From: Dechloromonas sp.
GTDB taxonomy: Bacteria > Pseudomonadota > Gammaproteobacteria > Burkholderiales > Rhodocyclaceae
Reading direction: 5' to 3'
Assembly (NCBI GenBank): GCA_016790815.1
Contig: JAEUOG010000009.1
Coordinates: forward strand, 1 to 59,948
DNA: 59,948 nt
Part shown: positions 19,513-28,800 of the stretch, in pieces
Numbering within the stretch: the stretch's first letter is position 1
Layout: every line of letters begins with the position of its first letter
Notes under the pieces: generated by a model
What the model saw: only the letters and a program-made list of their open reading frames with translations
What the model was told of the DNA's origin: nothing
The model's database searches: none
Position numbers and translations under genes: made by a program

Positions 19513-20712
19513 ATGAGCAATCAAATCCAGGACGCCTACATCGTCGCCGTGACCCGTACCCCGGTCGCCAAGCGCAAGGGCATGTATCGCAACGTGCGGC
19601 CGGATGACCTGCTGGCCCACGTCCTCAAGAGCGTCATGGCACAGGCGCCGGGGCTGGACCCGGCGCTGATCGGCGACGTCATTGTCGGTTGCGCCATGCC
19701 GGAAGCTGAGCAGGGCATGAACGTCGCCCGCATCGGTGTCTTGCTGGCCGGGCTGCCCAACAACGTGCCGGGCATCACCATCAACCGCTTCTGCTCATCC
19801 GGTTCACAGGCGGTGGCCGATGCAGCCAACCAGATCCGCCTCGGCCAGGCCGACGTGATGATCGCCGCCGGCACCGAGTCGATGACCGTCATGACCAACA
19901 TGATGGGCAACAAGGTGGTGGTCAATCCGGCCGTGTTCGCTCACGACGAGCAGCGGGCCATCGCCTTCGGCATGGGCCTGACCGCCGAAAAGGTGGCCGA
20001 GCAATGGCACATCAGCCGCGAAGAACAGGACGCCTTCGCCTACGCGTCGCACCAGAAGGCCTGTGCTGCCATCGATGCCGGCCATTTCAAGGCCGAGATC
20101 ACGCCCTATCTGGTCGACGAATATCTGCCTGACCTGAAAACCGGCGAGGTGAAGCATCGCCAGCGTCTGGCCGAGAACGACGAAGGGGCGCGCGCCGACG
20201 TGACGGTGCAGAGCCTGGCCAAGCTGAAGCCGGTCTTCCACGCCAAAGGTTCGGTGACGCCCGGCAACGCCTCGCAGATGTCGGACGGTGCGGCAGCGGT
20301 GCTGCTTGTTTCGGAAAAGATTCTCAAACAGTTCAACCTGGTGCCGCTGGCGCGCTTCTGCAGCTTTGCCGTGGCTGGCGTGCCGCCGGAAATCATGGGC
20401 ATCGGCCCGGTGGCGGCGATTCCCAAGGCGCTCAAGCTGGCCGGCATCGCCGAACACCAACTGGACTGGATCGAACTCAACGAGGCCTTCGCCGCACAGG
20501 CGCTGGCCGTGTTGAAGGATGTGCCGCTCGACCCGAGCAAGATCAACCCGCTCGGCGGCGCCATCGCACTGGGCCATCCGCTCGGCGCCACCGGTGCCAT
20601 CCGCACCGCCACGCTGGTGCATGGCATGCAGCGCACCGGCGGCAAGTACGGCATGGTCAGCATGTGTATTGGTACCGGCATGGGTGCCGCCGGCATCTTC
20701 GAGCGGCTGTGA
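19513..20712 (+). CDS. Acetyl-CoA C-acyltransferase (3-ketoacyl-CoA thiolase)
   Basis: A 399-residue FadA/FadI-type thiolase, MSNQIQDAYIVAVTRTPVAK. The catalytic Cys lies in INRFCSSGSQAVADAA, the His in GGAIALGHPLGATGAIRTAT and the second Cys in VSMCIGTGMGAAGIF. AAGGAA precedes the ATG. It cleaves longer 3-ketoacyl-CoAs and pairs with the upstream dehydrogenase/hydratase fusion, as in classical fatty acid oxidation complexes. Its sequence differs clearly from the minus-strand thiolase at 12120-13301, suggesting separate substrate ranges. Confidence 0.94.
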   Translation: MSNQIQDAYIVAVTRTPVAKRKGMYRNVRPDDLLAHVLKSVMAQAPGLDPALIGDVIVGCAMPEAEQGMNVARIGVLLAGLPNNVPGITINRFCSSGSQAVADAANQIRLGQADVMIAAGTESMTVMTNMMGNKVVVNPAVFAHDEQRAIAFGMGLTAEKVAEQWHISREEQDAFAYASHQKACAAIDAGHFKAEITPYLVDEYLPDLKTGEVKHRQRLAENDEGARADVTVQSLAKLKPVFHAKGSVTPGNASQMSDGAAAVLLVSEKILKQFNLVPLARFCSFAVAGVPPEIMGIGPVAAIPKALKLAGIAEHQLDWIELNEAFAAQALAVLKDVPLDPSKINPLGGAIALGHPLGATGAIRTATLVHGMQRTGGKYGMVSMCIGTGMGAAGIFERL

Positions 20713-20722
20713 GGGGGCGAGC

Positions 20723-22492
20723 ATGAGCGACTATCGCGCCCCGATTGAAGACATGCGCTTCGTCATGGACGAGCTGGCCGATCTGCCCGGCATCGCCCGT
20801 CTGCCCGGTTTCGAGGAGGCGACGCCCGACATGGCCGACGCCATTCTCGAAGAAGCGGCCAAATTCACCGGCGGAGTGCTGGCCCCGCTGAATGCCGTCG
20901 GTGACCGTGAGGGTTGCCACTGGCAGGATGGTGCGGTGAGCACACCGCCGGGCTGGAAGGAAGCCTATCGCCAGTATTGCGAGGGCGGCTGGAACGGCAT
21001 CGCCTGTTCGCCGGCGTTTGGCGGGCAGGGCCTGCCCGGCGCGCTCGCGGTGGCGGTCAAGGAAATGGTCTGTTCGGCCAATCTGGCCTTTTCGGTCTGC
21101 CCGCTGCTGACTACCGGCGCCATCGAAGCCTTGATGACCTGTGCCAGCGGCGAGCTGATCGAGACCTATCTGGCCAAAATGATCAGCGGCGAATGGACCG
21201 GAACCATGAACCTGACCGAGCCGCAGGCCGGTTCCGATCTGGCGCTGTTGCGCAGCCGGGCCGAGCCGCAGGCCGATGGCACCTACCGTATCTTCGGGCA
21301 GAAAATCTTCATCAGCTACGGCGAGCACGACATGGTCGACAACATCGTGCATCTGGTGCTGGCCCGCCTGCCCGATGCGCCGGCCGGCGTGAAGGGAATC
21401 TCCCTGTTCCTGGTGCCCAAGGTTCTGGTCAATGCGGACGGTTCGCTGGGCGCTCGCAACGACGTGGCCTGTGCCTCGATCGAGCACAAGCTGGGCATCC
21501 ACGGCAGTCCGACCTGCGTCATGGCCTTCGGCGAGCAGGGCGGGGCGGTCGGCTATCTGCTCGGCCAGGCCAATCGCGGTCTCGAATACATGTTCGTGAT
21601 GATGAACGAGGCACGCCACGGCGTGGGCCTGCAGGGCGTGGCGCTGGGCGAGCGGGCCTACCAGCATGCGCTGGCCTATGCCGCCGAGCGCAAGCAGGGC
21701 CGCGATGCGGTGACCGGCGAGGCGCTGGTCACCATCGATCGCCATCCCGACGTCAAACGCATGCTGATGCTGATGAAGAGTCGGGTCGAAGCGGCGCGGG
21801 CATTGGCTTACTACACCGCAGGGCTGCTCGATCGGTCGCATGCGGAGAGTGACGAGGATGTGCGTCAGCAGCAGCTGTTCCTGGCCGAATTCCTGATCCC
21901 TCTGGTCAAGGGCGGCGGGACCGAGATGGGCATCGATGTCACCTCGCTCGGCATCCAGATACATGGCGGCATGGGCTTCATCGAAGAAACCGGCGCCGCA
22001 CAGTTCTGGCGCGATGCACGGATTACCACGATCTACGAAGGCACGACCGGCATCCAGGCCAACGACCTGATCTTCCGCAAATTGATGCACGACCGCGGCG
22101 CGACGGCAAAACGCCTGTTTGCCGAAATCGACGTGACGGTAGCTGCGCTGTTGCAGCATGGCGATCCGTCGATGAAACGCGTTGGTCGGGGCTTGCAGGA
22201 TGGCCTTGCGCAATGGCGCGAGACTACCGAACCCCTGCTGCTTGCCGCAAAAAATCAGCCCGAAGCTGTGTTGACCGCAGCCGTGCCGTATCTCGGCCTG
22301 GCGGTGACAGTTAGCAACGCCTGGCTGATGGGGCGCGCCGCGCTGGTCGCTGACCAGCGGCTCGCGCTCGGCGATCAGGCCACTGAGTTTCTGAACGGCA
22401 AGCGCCATAGCGCGCGATTTTTTGCCGATCACGTGCTGCCGCAGGCCAGTGCTTTCGCTGCCACGGTACGGGCTTGTCTGGATAAAACCTGA
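20723..22492 (+). CDS. Acyl-CoA dehydrogenase, large type with C-terminal domain
   Basis: A 589-residue paralogue of the dehydrogenase at 301-2079, sharing [34 protein letters not shown] and [20 protein letters not shown] with the catalytic Glu. The ATG at 20723 is chosen because GAGGGGG lies just upstream and the family N-terminus starts there, although the frame is open further upstream inside the thiolase gene. It is the last enzyme of the plus-strand beta-oxidation operon. After its TGA the same frame stays open for 66 more codons (see the feature at 22493). Confidence 0.94.
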   Translation: MSDYRAPIEDMRFVMDELADLPGIARLPGFEEATPDMADAILEEAAKFTGGVLAPLNAVGDREGCHWQDGAVSTPPGWKEAYRQYCEGGWNGIACSPAFGGQGLPGALAVAVKEMVCSANLAFSVCPLLTTGAIEALMTCASGELIETYLAKMISGEWTGTMNLTEPQAGSDLALLRSRAEPQADGTYRIFGQKIFISYGEHDMVDNIVHLVLARLPDAPAGVKGISLFLVPKVLVNADGSLGARNDVACASIEHKLGIHGSPTCVMAFGEQGGAVGYLLGQANRGLEYMFVMMNEARHGVGLQGVALGERAYQHALAYAAERKQGRDAVTGEALVTIDRHPDVKRMLMLMKSRVEAARALAYYTAGLLDRSHAESDEDVRQQQLFLAEFLIPLVKGGGTEMGIDVTSLGIQIHGGMGFIEETGAAQFWRDARITTIYEGTTGIQANDLIFRKLMHDRGATAKRLFAEIDVTVAALLQHGDPSMKRVGRGLQDGLAQWRETTEPLLLAAKNQPEAVLTAAVPYLGLAVTVSNAWLMGRAALVADQRLALGDQATEFLNGKRHSARFFADHVLPQASAFAATVRACLDKT

Positions 22493-22693
22493 AAGTCTCA
22501 AGGCACTTTCGACACCACTTTTGAAAGGGGGCGAGCAGGGATCGCGCGGTCAGCCGCGTCCGTATTCAGGGCTGAGGCAGAGGAAAAACTTGAAGAAATG
22601 ATCAAGGCGCTCAATGGTTGCGCGTCATTGATTGCTGGTGTCGAGAGACAGGCCAAGGTGGCCAAGTTGAGAAACCATATCGAGGAGGAGTAA
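22493..22693 (+). other. Open frame without a start, in frame with the preceding gene; gap before the porin
   Basis: The 204-base gap between the dehydrogenase stop and the porin ATG contains 66 sense codons in the same frame as the dehydrogenase, ending at TAA 22691-22693. The second half would encode a charged helical stretch, RAEAEEKLEEMIKAL then GVERQAKVAKLRNHIEEE. The only ATG is at 22599. It may be a gene remnant, a tiny gene of 31 codons, or chance. I do not recognise it. Confidence 0.3.
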
Positions 22694-22696
22694 TAA

Positions 22697-24052
22697 ATGA
22701 CCAATAAAAAATATCAGGCCAATCGCAAGCGATTCCTGGCTGGTGCGTTGACCGCGGCGTTCGGCTGTGTCGGTTCAATGCCGGCGCTTGCCGATTCGGA
22801 AATCGAAGCGCTTAAACGGGAGTTGGCCGAACAGAGGCAGTTGATCGGCAAGCTTATGGCTGGGCAAGAAGCTCAGAAACAAGTCAACGCGAAGGTGGAG
22901 GCGCAGGCAGCTGCGAAGGAGACTGCGACGGCGGATAAGGCTGCGTCCGGCATTTCGGTGTATGGGGTTGCCGACGTTAGCGTCAGCAGCATGAATAGTG
23001 GCGCCGGTCACAAGATGAGTTTTGGCTCTGGCGGTCTTTCGTCGTCCCGTATCGGGGTCAAGGGGGAGCGATCCCTTGGTGGCGACCTGAAGGCAATTGG
23101 CCTGGCGGAGGCCGGGATCCTGCTGGATACTGGCAACACCGGGAATGCCAACGTTGTGCCCGGCATCAACAATTCGGCTGCTTCGTCGGGTGGCCAGGCC
23201 GGTACAGGTTCCCAGTTGTTTTCGCGCCAGATTTATGCAGGCCTGGCATCGGGTCGTTACGGCTCGGCAACCATTGGCCGCCAATACGCTGGCTCCTACC
23301 TCGCAGCAGCCGTTACCGGCAATGCGATGGGCGTGGGGCTCTACGGCTATTCGGGTTCGATTTTGCCGTTGGCGGGCATGCCGACCCGGGTGAATAACTC
23401 GCTGGTATACCTGACGCCGAATTTCTACGGATTGAGTGCTCACCTGACCTACACGACGGGCAGTGAGAACAACGTCGTCAGCGATACGGTTGTTTCCGGA
23501 ACGACCAAGACCAACGACAAGGCCGGCCAAGGGTACGACTTGGCCTTGTTTTACAGAAATGCGTCATTCAATGCTGCTGCTACCGCTTGGAATATTTACA
23601 ACGCCAGCTATGCGTCTGCCGGCGAAGTCGGATTGGCCAGAAAAACCGGATGGCAGCTTGCAGCGAATTATGATTTTGGCGTTGTAAAGGTTTACGGCAC
23701 TGTCGTCGGGGGCAAGATATCCGGCGGGAACTATGAAACTGTGACGAAGTCCTTGTCGAAGTCATCGGGCTGGAGCGTCAGCGCCGTCGTGCCCATCGGC
23801 AGTCACCGAATTTACACCAGCTATACCAACTTCAATGATCGGTCGGCACTCAACAAGGATGCGAGACTGTTCGGCCTAGGCTACACCTACGATCTCTACA
23901 CGAATACAAAACTGTATGCATCATGGGGCAAGATGTTGAACAACCAGAATGCGACGTACAGTCTGGCCGATGGCGGCAATCTGGTCGGCAATGTGATCAC
24001 AACCGGATTTGATCCTGAGGGCTATATGACAGGCCTCAATTATTCGTTCTAA
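22697..24052 (+). CDS. Outer-membrane porin (Gram-negative porin family)
   Basis: A 451-residue beta-barrel protein. A long signal peptide ends near PALADS; a charged helical stretch (EIEALKRELAEQRQLIGKL) follows before the barrel begins with SGISVYGVADVSVSSM, the usual first strand of betaproteobacterial porins. Other family marks are RIGVKGERSLGGDLKAIG, FSRQIYAGLASGRYGSATIG and the terminal strand ending in YSF with a C-terminal Phe for BAM recognition. GAGGAGG precedes the ATG and a terminator follows at 24078. It probably supplies outer-membrane entry for acids used by the upstream operon. The N-terminal coiled coil is less usual and might contact peptidoglycan or form trimers. Confidence 0.92.
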   Translation: MTNKKYQANRKRFLAGALTAAFGCVGSMPALADSEIEALKRELAEQRQLIGKLMAGQEAQKQVNAKVEAQAAAKETATADKAASGISVYGVADVSVSSMNSGAGHKMSFGSGGLSSSRIGVKGERSLGGDLKAIGLAEAGILLDTGNTGNANVVPGINNSAASSGGQAGTGSQLFSRQIYAGLASGRYGSATIGRQYAGSYLAAAVTGNAMGVGLYGYSGSILPLAGMPTRVNNSLVYLTPNFYGLSAHLTYTTGSENNVVSDTVVSGTTKTNDKAGQGYDLALFYRNASFNAAATAWNIYNASYASAGEVGLARKTGWQLAANYDFGVVKVYGTVVGGKISGGNYETVTKSLSKSSGWSVSAVVPIGSHRIYTSYTNFNDRSALNKDARLFGLGYTYDLYTNTKLYASWGKMLNNQNATYSLADGGNLVGNVITTGFDPEGYMTGLNYSF

Positions 24053-24077
24053 TACGACCGTTTTTCCTTGCGTCTTC

Positions 24078-24098
24078 GGGCCTTCGGGCCCTTTTTTT
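24078..24098 (+). terminator. Rho-independent terminator after the porin gene
   Basis: GGGCC (24078-24082), loop TTCG, GGCCC (24087-24091), then seven T. It ends the porin transcript. Confidence 0.88.
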
Positions 24099-24128
24099 GC
24101 TGCTCAGTTGGCGGATGGAAAGACCATA

Positions 24129-24740
24129 ATGCGGACAGGCTATTTTTTATGGTTTTCCTCTATCAGTCCCATGTCCGTCTTCTCCCCACCCGATCCGCAA
24201 GACCGAAACTCCCGCTGGCTGACCTACGGCTTGGCGGCGCTGGCTCTGTTGATCTGTTTCGGCGTGGCTTCGTTTCTGTTCGGGCGGCTGATTGGCTTTG
24301 TCGTCTGCGTGCCGATTCTGGGCGCCTTTGCGGCTCGGTTGATCGTCAATCATGGTTCGGCCGGCTATCGAGGTTTTCGCTGGCTGGCGCTGCACGAATT
24401 CAATGGCAACTACCATGCGTTCAACGACCTGCAGGTGCGGGTTGAGCGGGATGTTGACCAATGTCGGGTGATGGCCAAAGACGTGTTCAACGTCATGCGT
24501 GAACGGCCGGATGCCAAGGCTCGGCGCCGGATGTGCTTGGCTTATGGCGAGCACGGGTTTTTTCAGGACGAGCGCGGGGTCTGGTGGTTCGGCGAGGCGG
24601 CGGTGTTGGCGTGGCTGAGTCAGCGCGCCCACAAGTTTGATGAGCGGGCGCAGCGCTTTCATCGCTGGTTTGAGCGGGATGTCTTTCCGCCGATGAACAA
24701 GAAGGCGGAGCTCCGGGCGCAGGGCCCGGGAGTGGATTAA
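24129..24740 (+). CDS. Unknown membrane-anchored protein
   Basis: About 203 residues, not recognised. The N-terminal half has two adjacent hydrophobic segments (LTYGLAALALLICFGVASFL and IGFVVCVPILGAFAARLIV). The C-terminal half is soluble and charged, with DVFNVMRERPDAKARRRMC, GFFQDERGVWWFGEAAVLAW and FHRWFERDVFPPMNKK. The WWFGEAAVLAWL stretch and spaced aromatic residues suggest a small globular domain. ATG 24129 is chosen because GGAAAG lies 7 bases upstream; ATG 24171 is the alternative. It converges on the ClpX-like gene, with a dispersed repeat between them. Confidence 0.6.
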   Translation: MRTGYFLWFSSISPMSVFSPPDPQDRNSRWLTYGLAALALLICFGVASFLFGRLIGFVVCVPILGAFAARLIVNHGSAGYRGFRWLALHEFNGNYHAFNDLQVRVERDVDQCRVMAKDVFNVMRERPDAKARRRMCLAYGEHGFFQDERGVWWFGEAAVLAWLSQRAHKFDERAQRFHRWFERDVFPPMNKKAELRAQGPGVD

Positions 24741-24760
24741 TCAGAGCCGAAAAATTTCAA

Positions 24761-24789
24761 TTTTGAGCGTTTTTTCCAGTTGACCGCAG
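24761..24789 (+). repeat. Dispersed T-tract/TTGACCGCAG element
   Basis: TTTTGAGCG, then T6, CCAG and TTGACCGCAG (24780-24789), in the gap between two convergent genes. It matches the copy at 50046-50075 in T-tract spacing and core. Confidence 0.7.
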
Positions 24790-24805
24790 GCGCCTAACTT
24801 ATTGT

Positions 24806-25804
24806 TCAGATCGAGGAAATCTCGGCACGCTCGAACAGCGAGCGAATCACCACGCGGCGGATGCCCGGATTGTCCGGCACGGCGTACATCACGTCGGTCA
24901 TCATTTCTTCGAATATGCCGCGCAGGCTGCGCGCCCCGGCCTTGTATTCGATGGCCAGCTCGGCCATCTGCTGGAAGACGGTCGGCTCAATTTGCAGCTC
25001 GACACCGTCGGCCGCCAGCATGGCGCGGAACTGGCGGTAGATGGCGTTCTTCGGTTCGGTCAGGATGCGCACCAGCATGTCCTGCGTCAGATCATGCAGG
25101 CGGGTGACGATGGGCAGGCGGCCGGCGAATTCGGGGATCAGGCCGAATTCGAGGAGGTCGGTTGGTTTGACCCGCGCGTTGAGGCGTTCGAGGATTTTCT
25201 GGTCGTCGCCCTCGTTGGTCGAAATGAAGCCGAAGGTGTGCGTCTTGGTCAGGATGTGGTCGAGGCCGACGAAAGCGCCGCCGCAGATAAACAGGATGTT
25301 CGTTGTGTCGATATGGCGCCCGTCCTTGAGCCGCACCGGCGCACCTTCCATGATCTTGAGCAGGGCATGCTGGACGCTTTCGCCCGAGGTGGCACGGGCC
25401 TGACCGCCCACGGCCTTGAGCTTGTCGACTTCATCGACGAAAACGATGCCGCGCTGGGCGCGCTCCAGGTCGCCGTTGGCGCGGTCGAGCAGGCGATGCA
25501 GGATGGCCTCGATCTCGTCGCCGACAAACTGAGTCTGCGCCAGCGAAGTGGCGTCGGCCGTCACGAAGGGCACGTCGAGAATGCGCGCCAGCGTTTCGCA
25601 GAGCAGGGTCTTGCCGGTGCCGGTCGGGCCGATGAGCAGGATGTTGCTTTTGGTCAGTTCGACGCTGTCGACCGCAGCACTCGCTGCCATGCGCTTGTAG
25701 TGGGCATAGATGGCGACGGCGACTGTGCGCTTGGCCTCTTCCTGACCAATGACGTGCTCGGAAAGCTGGCGGACGATTTCACTGGGTCTGAGCTGGGCTG
25801 ACAT
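24806..25804 (-). CDS. ClpX-like AAA+ ATPase lacking the zinc-binding domain
   Basis: A 332-residue AAA+ protein clearly related to ClpX: VIGQEEAKRTVAVAIYAHYKR, Walker A GPTGTGKT, Walker B IVFVDEVDK, ILFICGGAFVGLD, LLEFGLIPEFAGRLPIVTRL and the sensor-2 region KAGARSLRGIFEE. It lacks the N-terminal four-Cys zinc domain of ClpX (usual length about 420). The pore loop GYVG is QFVG here. The RKH loop is shortened around KDGRHID, and the ClpP-docking IGF region reads THTFGFISTN. It is therefore a paralogue that may not work with ClpP or the usual adaptors. ATG 25804 is used; a TTG at 25825 is the only longer option. It lies 82 bases downstream of the CheB-CheR-GGDEF-EAL gene on the same strand. 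Confidence 0.88.
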   Translation of the reverse strand: MSAQLRPSEIVRQLSEHVIGQEEAKRTVAVAIYAHYKRMAASAAVDSVELTKSNILLIGPTGTGKTLLCETLARILDVPFVTADATSLAQTQFVGDEIEAILHRLLDRANGDLERAQRGIVFVDEVDKLKAVGGQARATSGESVQHALLKIMEGAPVRLKDGRHIDTTNILFICGGAFVGLDHILTKTHTFGFISTNEGDDQKILERLNARVKPTDLLEFGLIPEFAGRLPIVTRLHDLTQDMLVRILTEPKNAIYRQFRAMLAADGVELQIEPTVFQQMAELAIEYKAGARSLRGIFEEMMTDVMYAVPDNPGIRRVVIRSLFERAEISSI

Positions 25805-25886
25805 CGGGTTTTTCTGGCTGAACAAGATAGATCGATGCTATTCCGGTTCGCCCTTCAAGGCAAAGACCTGATGAGAGTGGAGCGGA

Positions 25887-28800
25887 CTATTCGAAGCAAA
25901 TGGTACGGGCGGCCAGGTCTTCGGTGAGCAAGGCACCGAAAGCATCGGCATCGAGCGGCCGGTGGAAATAATAGCCCTGAACGATATCACAGCCGAGCGC
26001 AACCAGAGGCTCGACGTGGCTTGCCCGTTCTACCCCTTCGGCGACGACCATCAGCCCGAGCGCATGGGCCAGATCAATGACAGCCTTGGTGATCGCCAGA
26101 TCGTTCGCATCGGAATCCAGGTTCGCGATGAAACTCTTGTCGACTTTTACTTCGGCCAGCGGTAGCTGCTTGAGATAGGCCAGCGACGAATAGCCGGTGC
26201 CAAAGTCGTCTATGCTGATCGATAGGCCGAGTTGTGTCAGGTGGTCGAGAATCTGGCGGGATGTCTCGATGTCCTGCATAAGCGCACTTTCGGTGATCTC
26301 GATGCACAGACGGTTGGCCGGGATGCCACTTTTTTTGACTAATTCTTCCAGGCGTGCAGAAAATTCGCGGTTGCGCAGCTGATGGCTGGAAACGTTGATC
26401 GAAATGGGCAACAGTGCCAGCCCGCTGTCCTGCCAGTCGCGCATGTGGCCGAGGACGAGTTCCAGCGCGCGATCGCCGATCAAGTTGATCAGGCCGCAAT
26501 GCTCGGCAACCGGGATGAACTGGCTGGGCGAAACGGCGTCCAGGCTGACGTCGTGCCAGCGCAACAGGGCTTCGGCGCTGACCACCCGGCGGCTGTGCAA
26601 TTCCACCTTGGGCTGAAAGACCACCGAAAAATGCCCGGCATCAAGCGCCACACGCAAACCGCTTTCCAGCGTCATGCGCTGCAGCGCGATGACTTTCATC
26701 TCATCGGCAAAAAACTGGAACTGGTTCTTGCCCCGCTCCTTGGCGCGGTACATCGCGGTGTCGGCATTCTTGAGCAGCGAGGTGCTGTCGGTGCCGTCGT
26801 TGGGATAGATCGAAATCCCGATGCTGGCCGAGACGAAGAGGTTGCGTTGAAAAATCAGGAAGGAGGCCGACAGGAAATCGATGATCCGCGTGGCGACTTG
26901 GCGAATGCGTTCGAAATCGACGTCGATCAGCAGGGCGACAAACTCGTCGCCACCCAGGCGGGCCAGCGTGTCGGCATCACGAACGCAGGACTGCAGGCGC
27001 CGGGCGGCCTCCTTCAGCAGTTCGTCGCCTGCATCGTGCCCCAGGCTGTCGTTTATGTGCTTGAAATTATCGAGGTCGATGAACAAGATGGCGAGCGAGC
27101 TCTTCTGGCGCTGGGCCTGGGCAATGCTGTGCTTGAGCCGGTCGATAAGCAGGTTTCGGTTGGGGAGCGTCGTCAATTCGTCGTGGGTCGCCATGAACTC
27201 GATGCGCCGATGGCTGGTTTTGATCGCGCTGATGTCGCTGAATATGGCCACGTAGTTGTGAACCCGGCCGTCGCTCCCGGTGACCGAATTGATGGTCAAC
27301 CACTCCGGAAAAATTTCGCCGTTTTTCCGTTTGTTGAGTATCTCGCCCTGCCAGAAGCCGTTTTCTGCCAGGGAGTGCCACATCGCCTCGTAAAATGCCT
27401 TGTCGTGATGGCCGGATTGGAGAATTGTCGGCTTCTTGCCGACCACCTCTTCCAGCGTGAATCCAGTGATCTGCGTAAAAGCCGCATTGACTGTGATGAT
27501 TTTTCCCTCGGCGTCGGTCACGGAGATAGCCTCGCCAGCCCGGTCGAAGACTTTGGCCGCCAGGCGTAACTGCTCCTCGGCGTGCTGCTTGTGTGTGACG
27601 TCGACAGCCTGGGTGCAAATGAATTGCACGCTGCCGTCGATGGCAAAGATCGGAAAGCTGACTGTCTGGAAAAAGCGCTTGTCAGTATCCAGCGTAAATT
27701 CCAGCAGTGCCTCGTTGCTGCCCAATTCGCTCATTACTGTCAAATCGCGTTCGCGCAGTTGCCTGGCGATTTCTCCCGGCAGCAACTGGGCATCGGTCCG
27801 GCCCATGATGGCTTCGCCATCAAGGCCGAAAACCTTGCACCAGCGCGGATTGGCAAAATGATATCGCCCCGCCGTATCCTTCAGGCAGACCAGCGACGGA
27901 GAGTGATTCATGATGGCCAGTAATTCTTCCTGGCTCTGGCGAAGCCGCGCCTCAATGCGCGCCAGCTGGCTGTGATCAATCACGACCAGAACGAGGCTCT
28001 GGGGCGTGCCGGCACTGTTCAGCGCTGGGGTGATGAAGACTTGCCAGCTGTTTTCCCCTTCGGAAACCGAGTAGCTTTCCTTGCGTTGTTCGTTGAGTAC
28101 TCGCTGCATGCGTTGCGGCAGATCGCGCAGCAAATCTGGCAGGCGTAGGAGGCCCAGGTGCTGCCCGGCAATTCCGTCGGGCAGGTCGAAGCGGCGGGTG
28201 GCCGAGACATTGACGCGCTTGATGAACAGGTCGACATCAAACACGATGACCGGGAAATCCAGCGTGTTGTACACGCTCTCGAAGTCGGCATTGACGGCGG
28301 CCAGCTCGGCCGATTTGACGACGCTCTCATCGTTGACCGCAACCAGTTCTTCGTTGGATGCCTGCAGTTCCTCGTTGGCCGCTTCAAGTTCTTCGTTGGT
28401 CGCCTGCACTTCTTCGTTCAGCGCTTGCATTTCCTCGTTGGTGGCTGCCATTTCTTCGATCAGGACATGCAGATGCTCCCTAGTCGCAGCCAGCTCGTCA
28501 TCATCGGCTGGTTCCTGCGGCGTGCCGTCGCTTGACAGCGGCGATGCTTCAAAGACGATCAGGAAATTCCCGGGGCCGGGATCTTCGGTGCGAACGGGGT
28601 AGGCGGTCAGTTGCCAGCAGTCGCCCTGATCCCGAAGAATACGCCGGCGCCGGCTGCGGGCAGGCTGGTTGTTGCGCCTGGCACGATTGACCGTAGTGGC
28701 AAGTTCACCACGAAATTCCTGGGTGATGATCTGAGCCAGATTCATCTGCGGACTGCCTTGCGGCAGATCGATGAAGGGTGTTAGGTTGCCTCGCGAATAA

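Noticed and set aside
20657-22501. 614-codon minus-strand frame
   Set aside because: Antisense of the acyl-CoA dehydrogenase with intact motifs; no recognisable protein.
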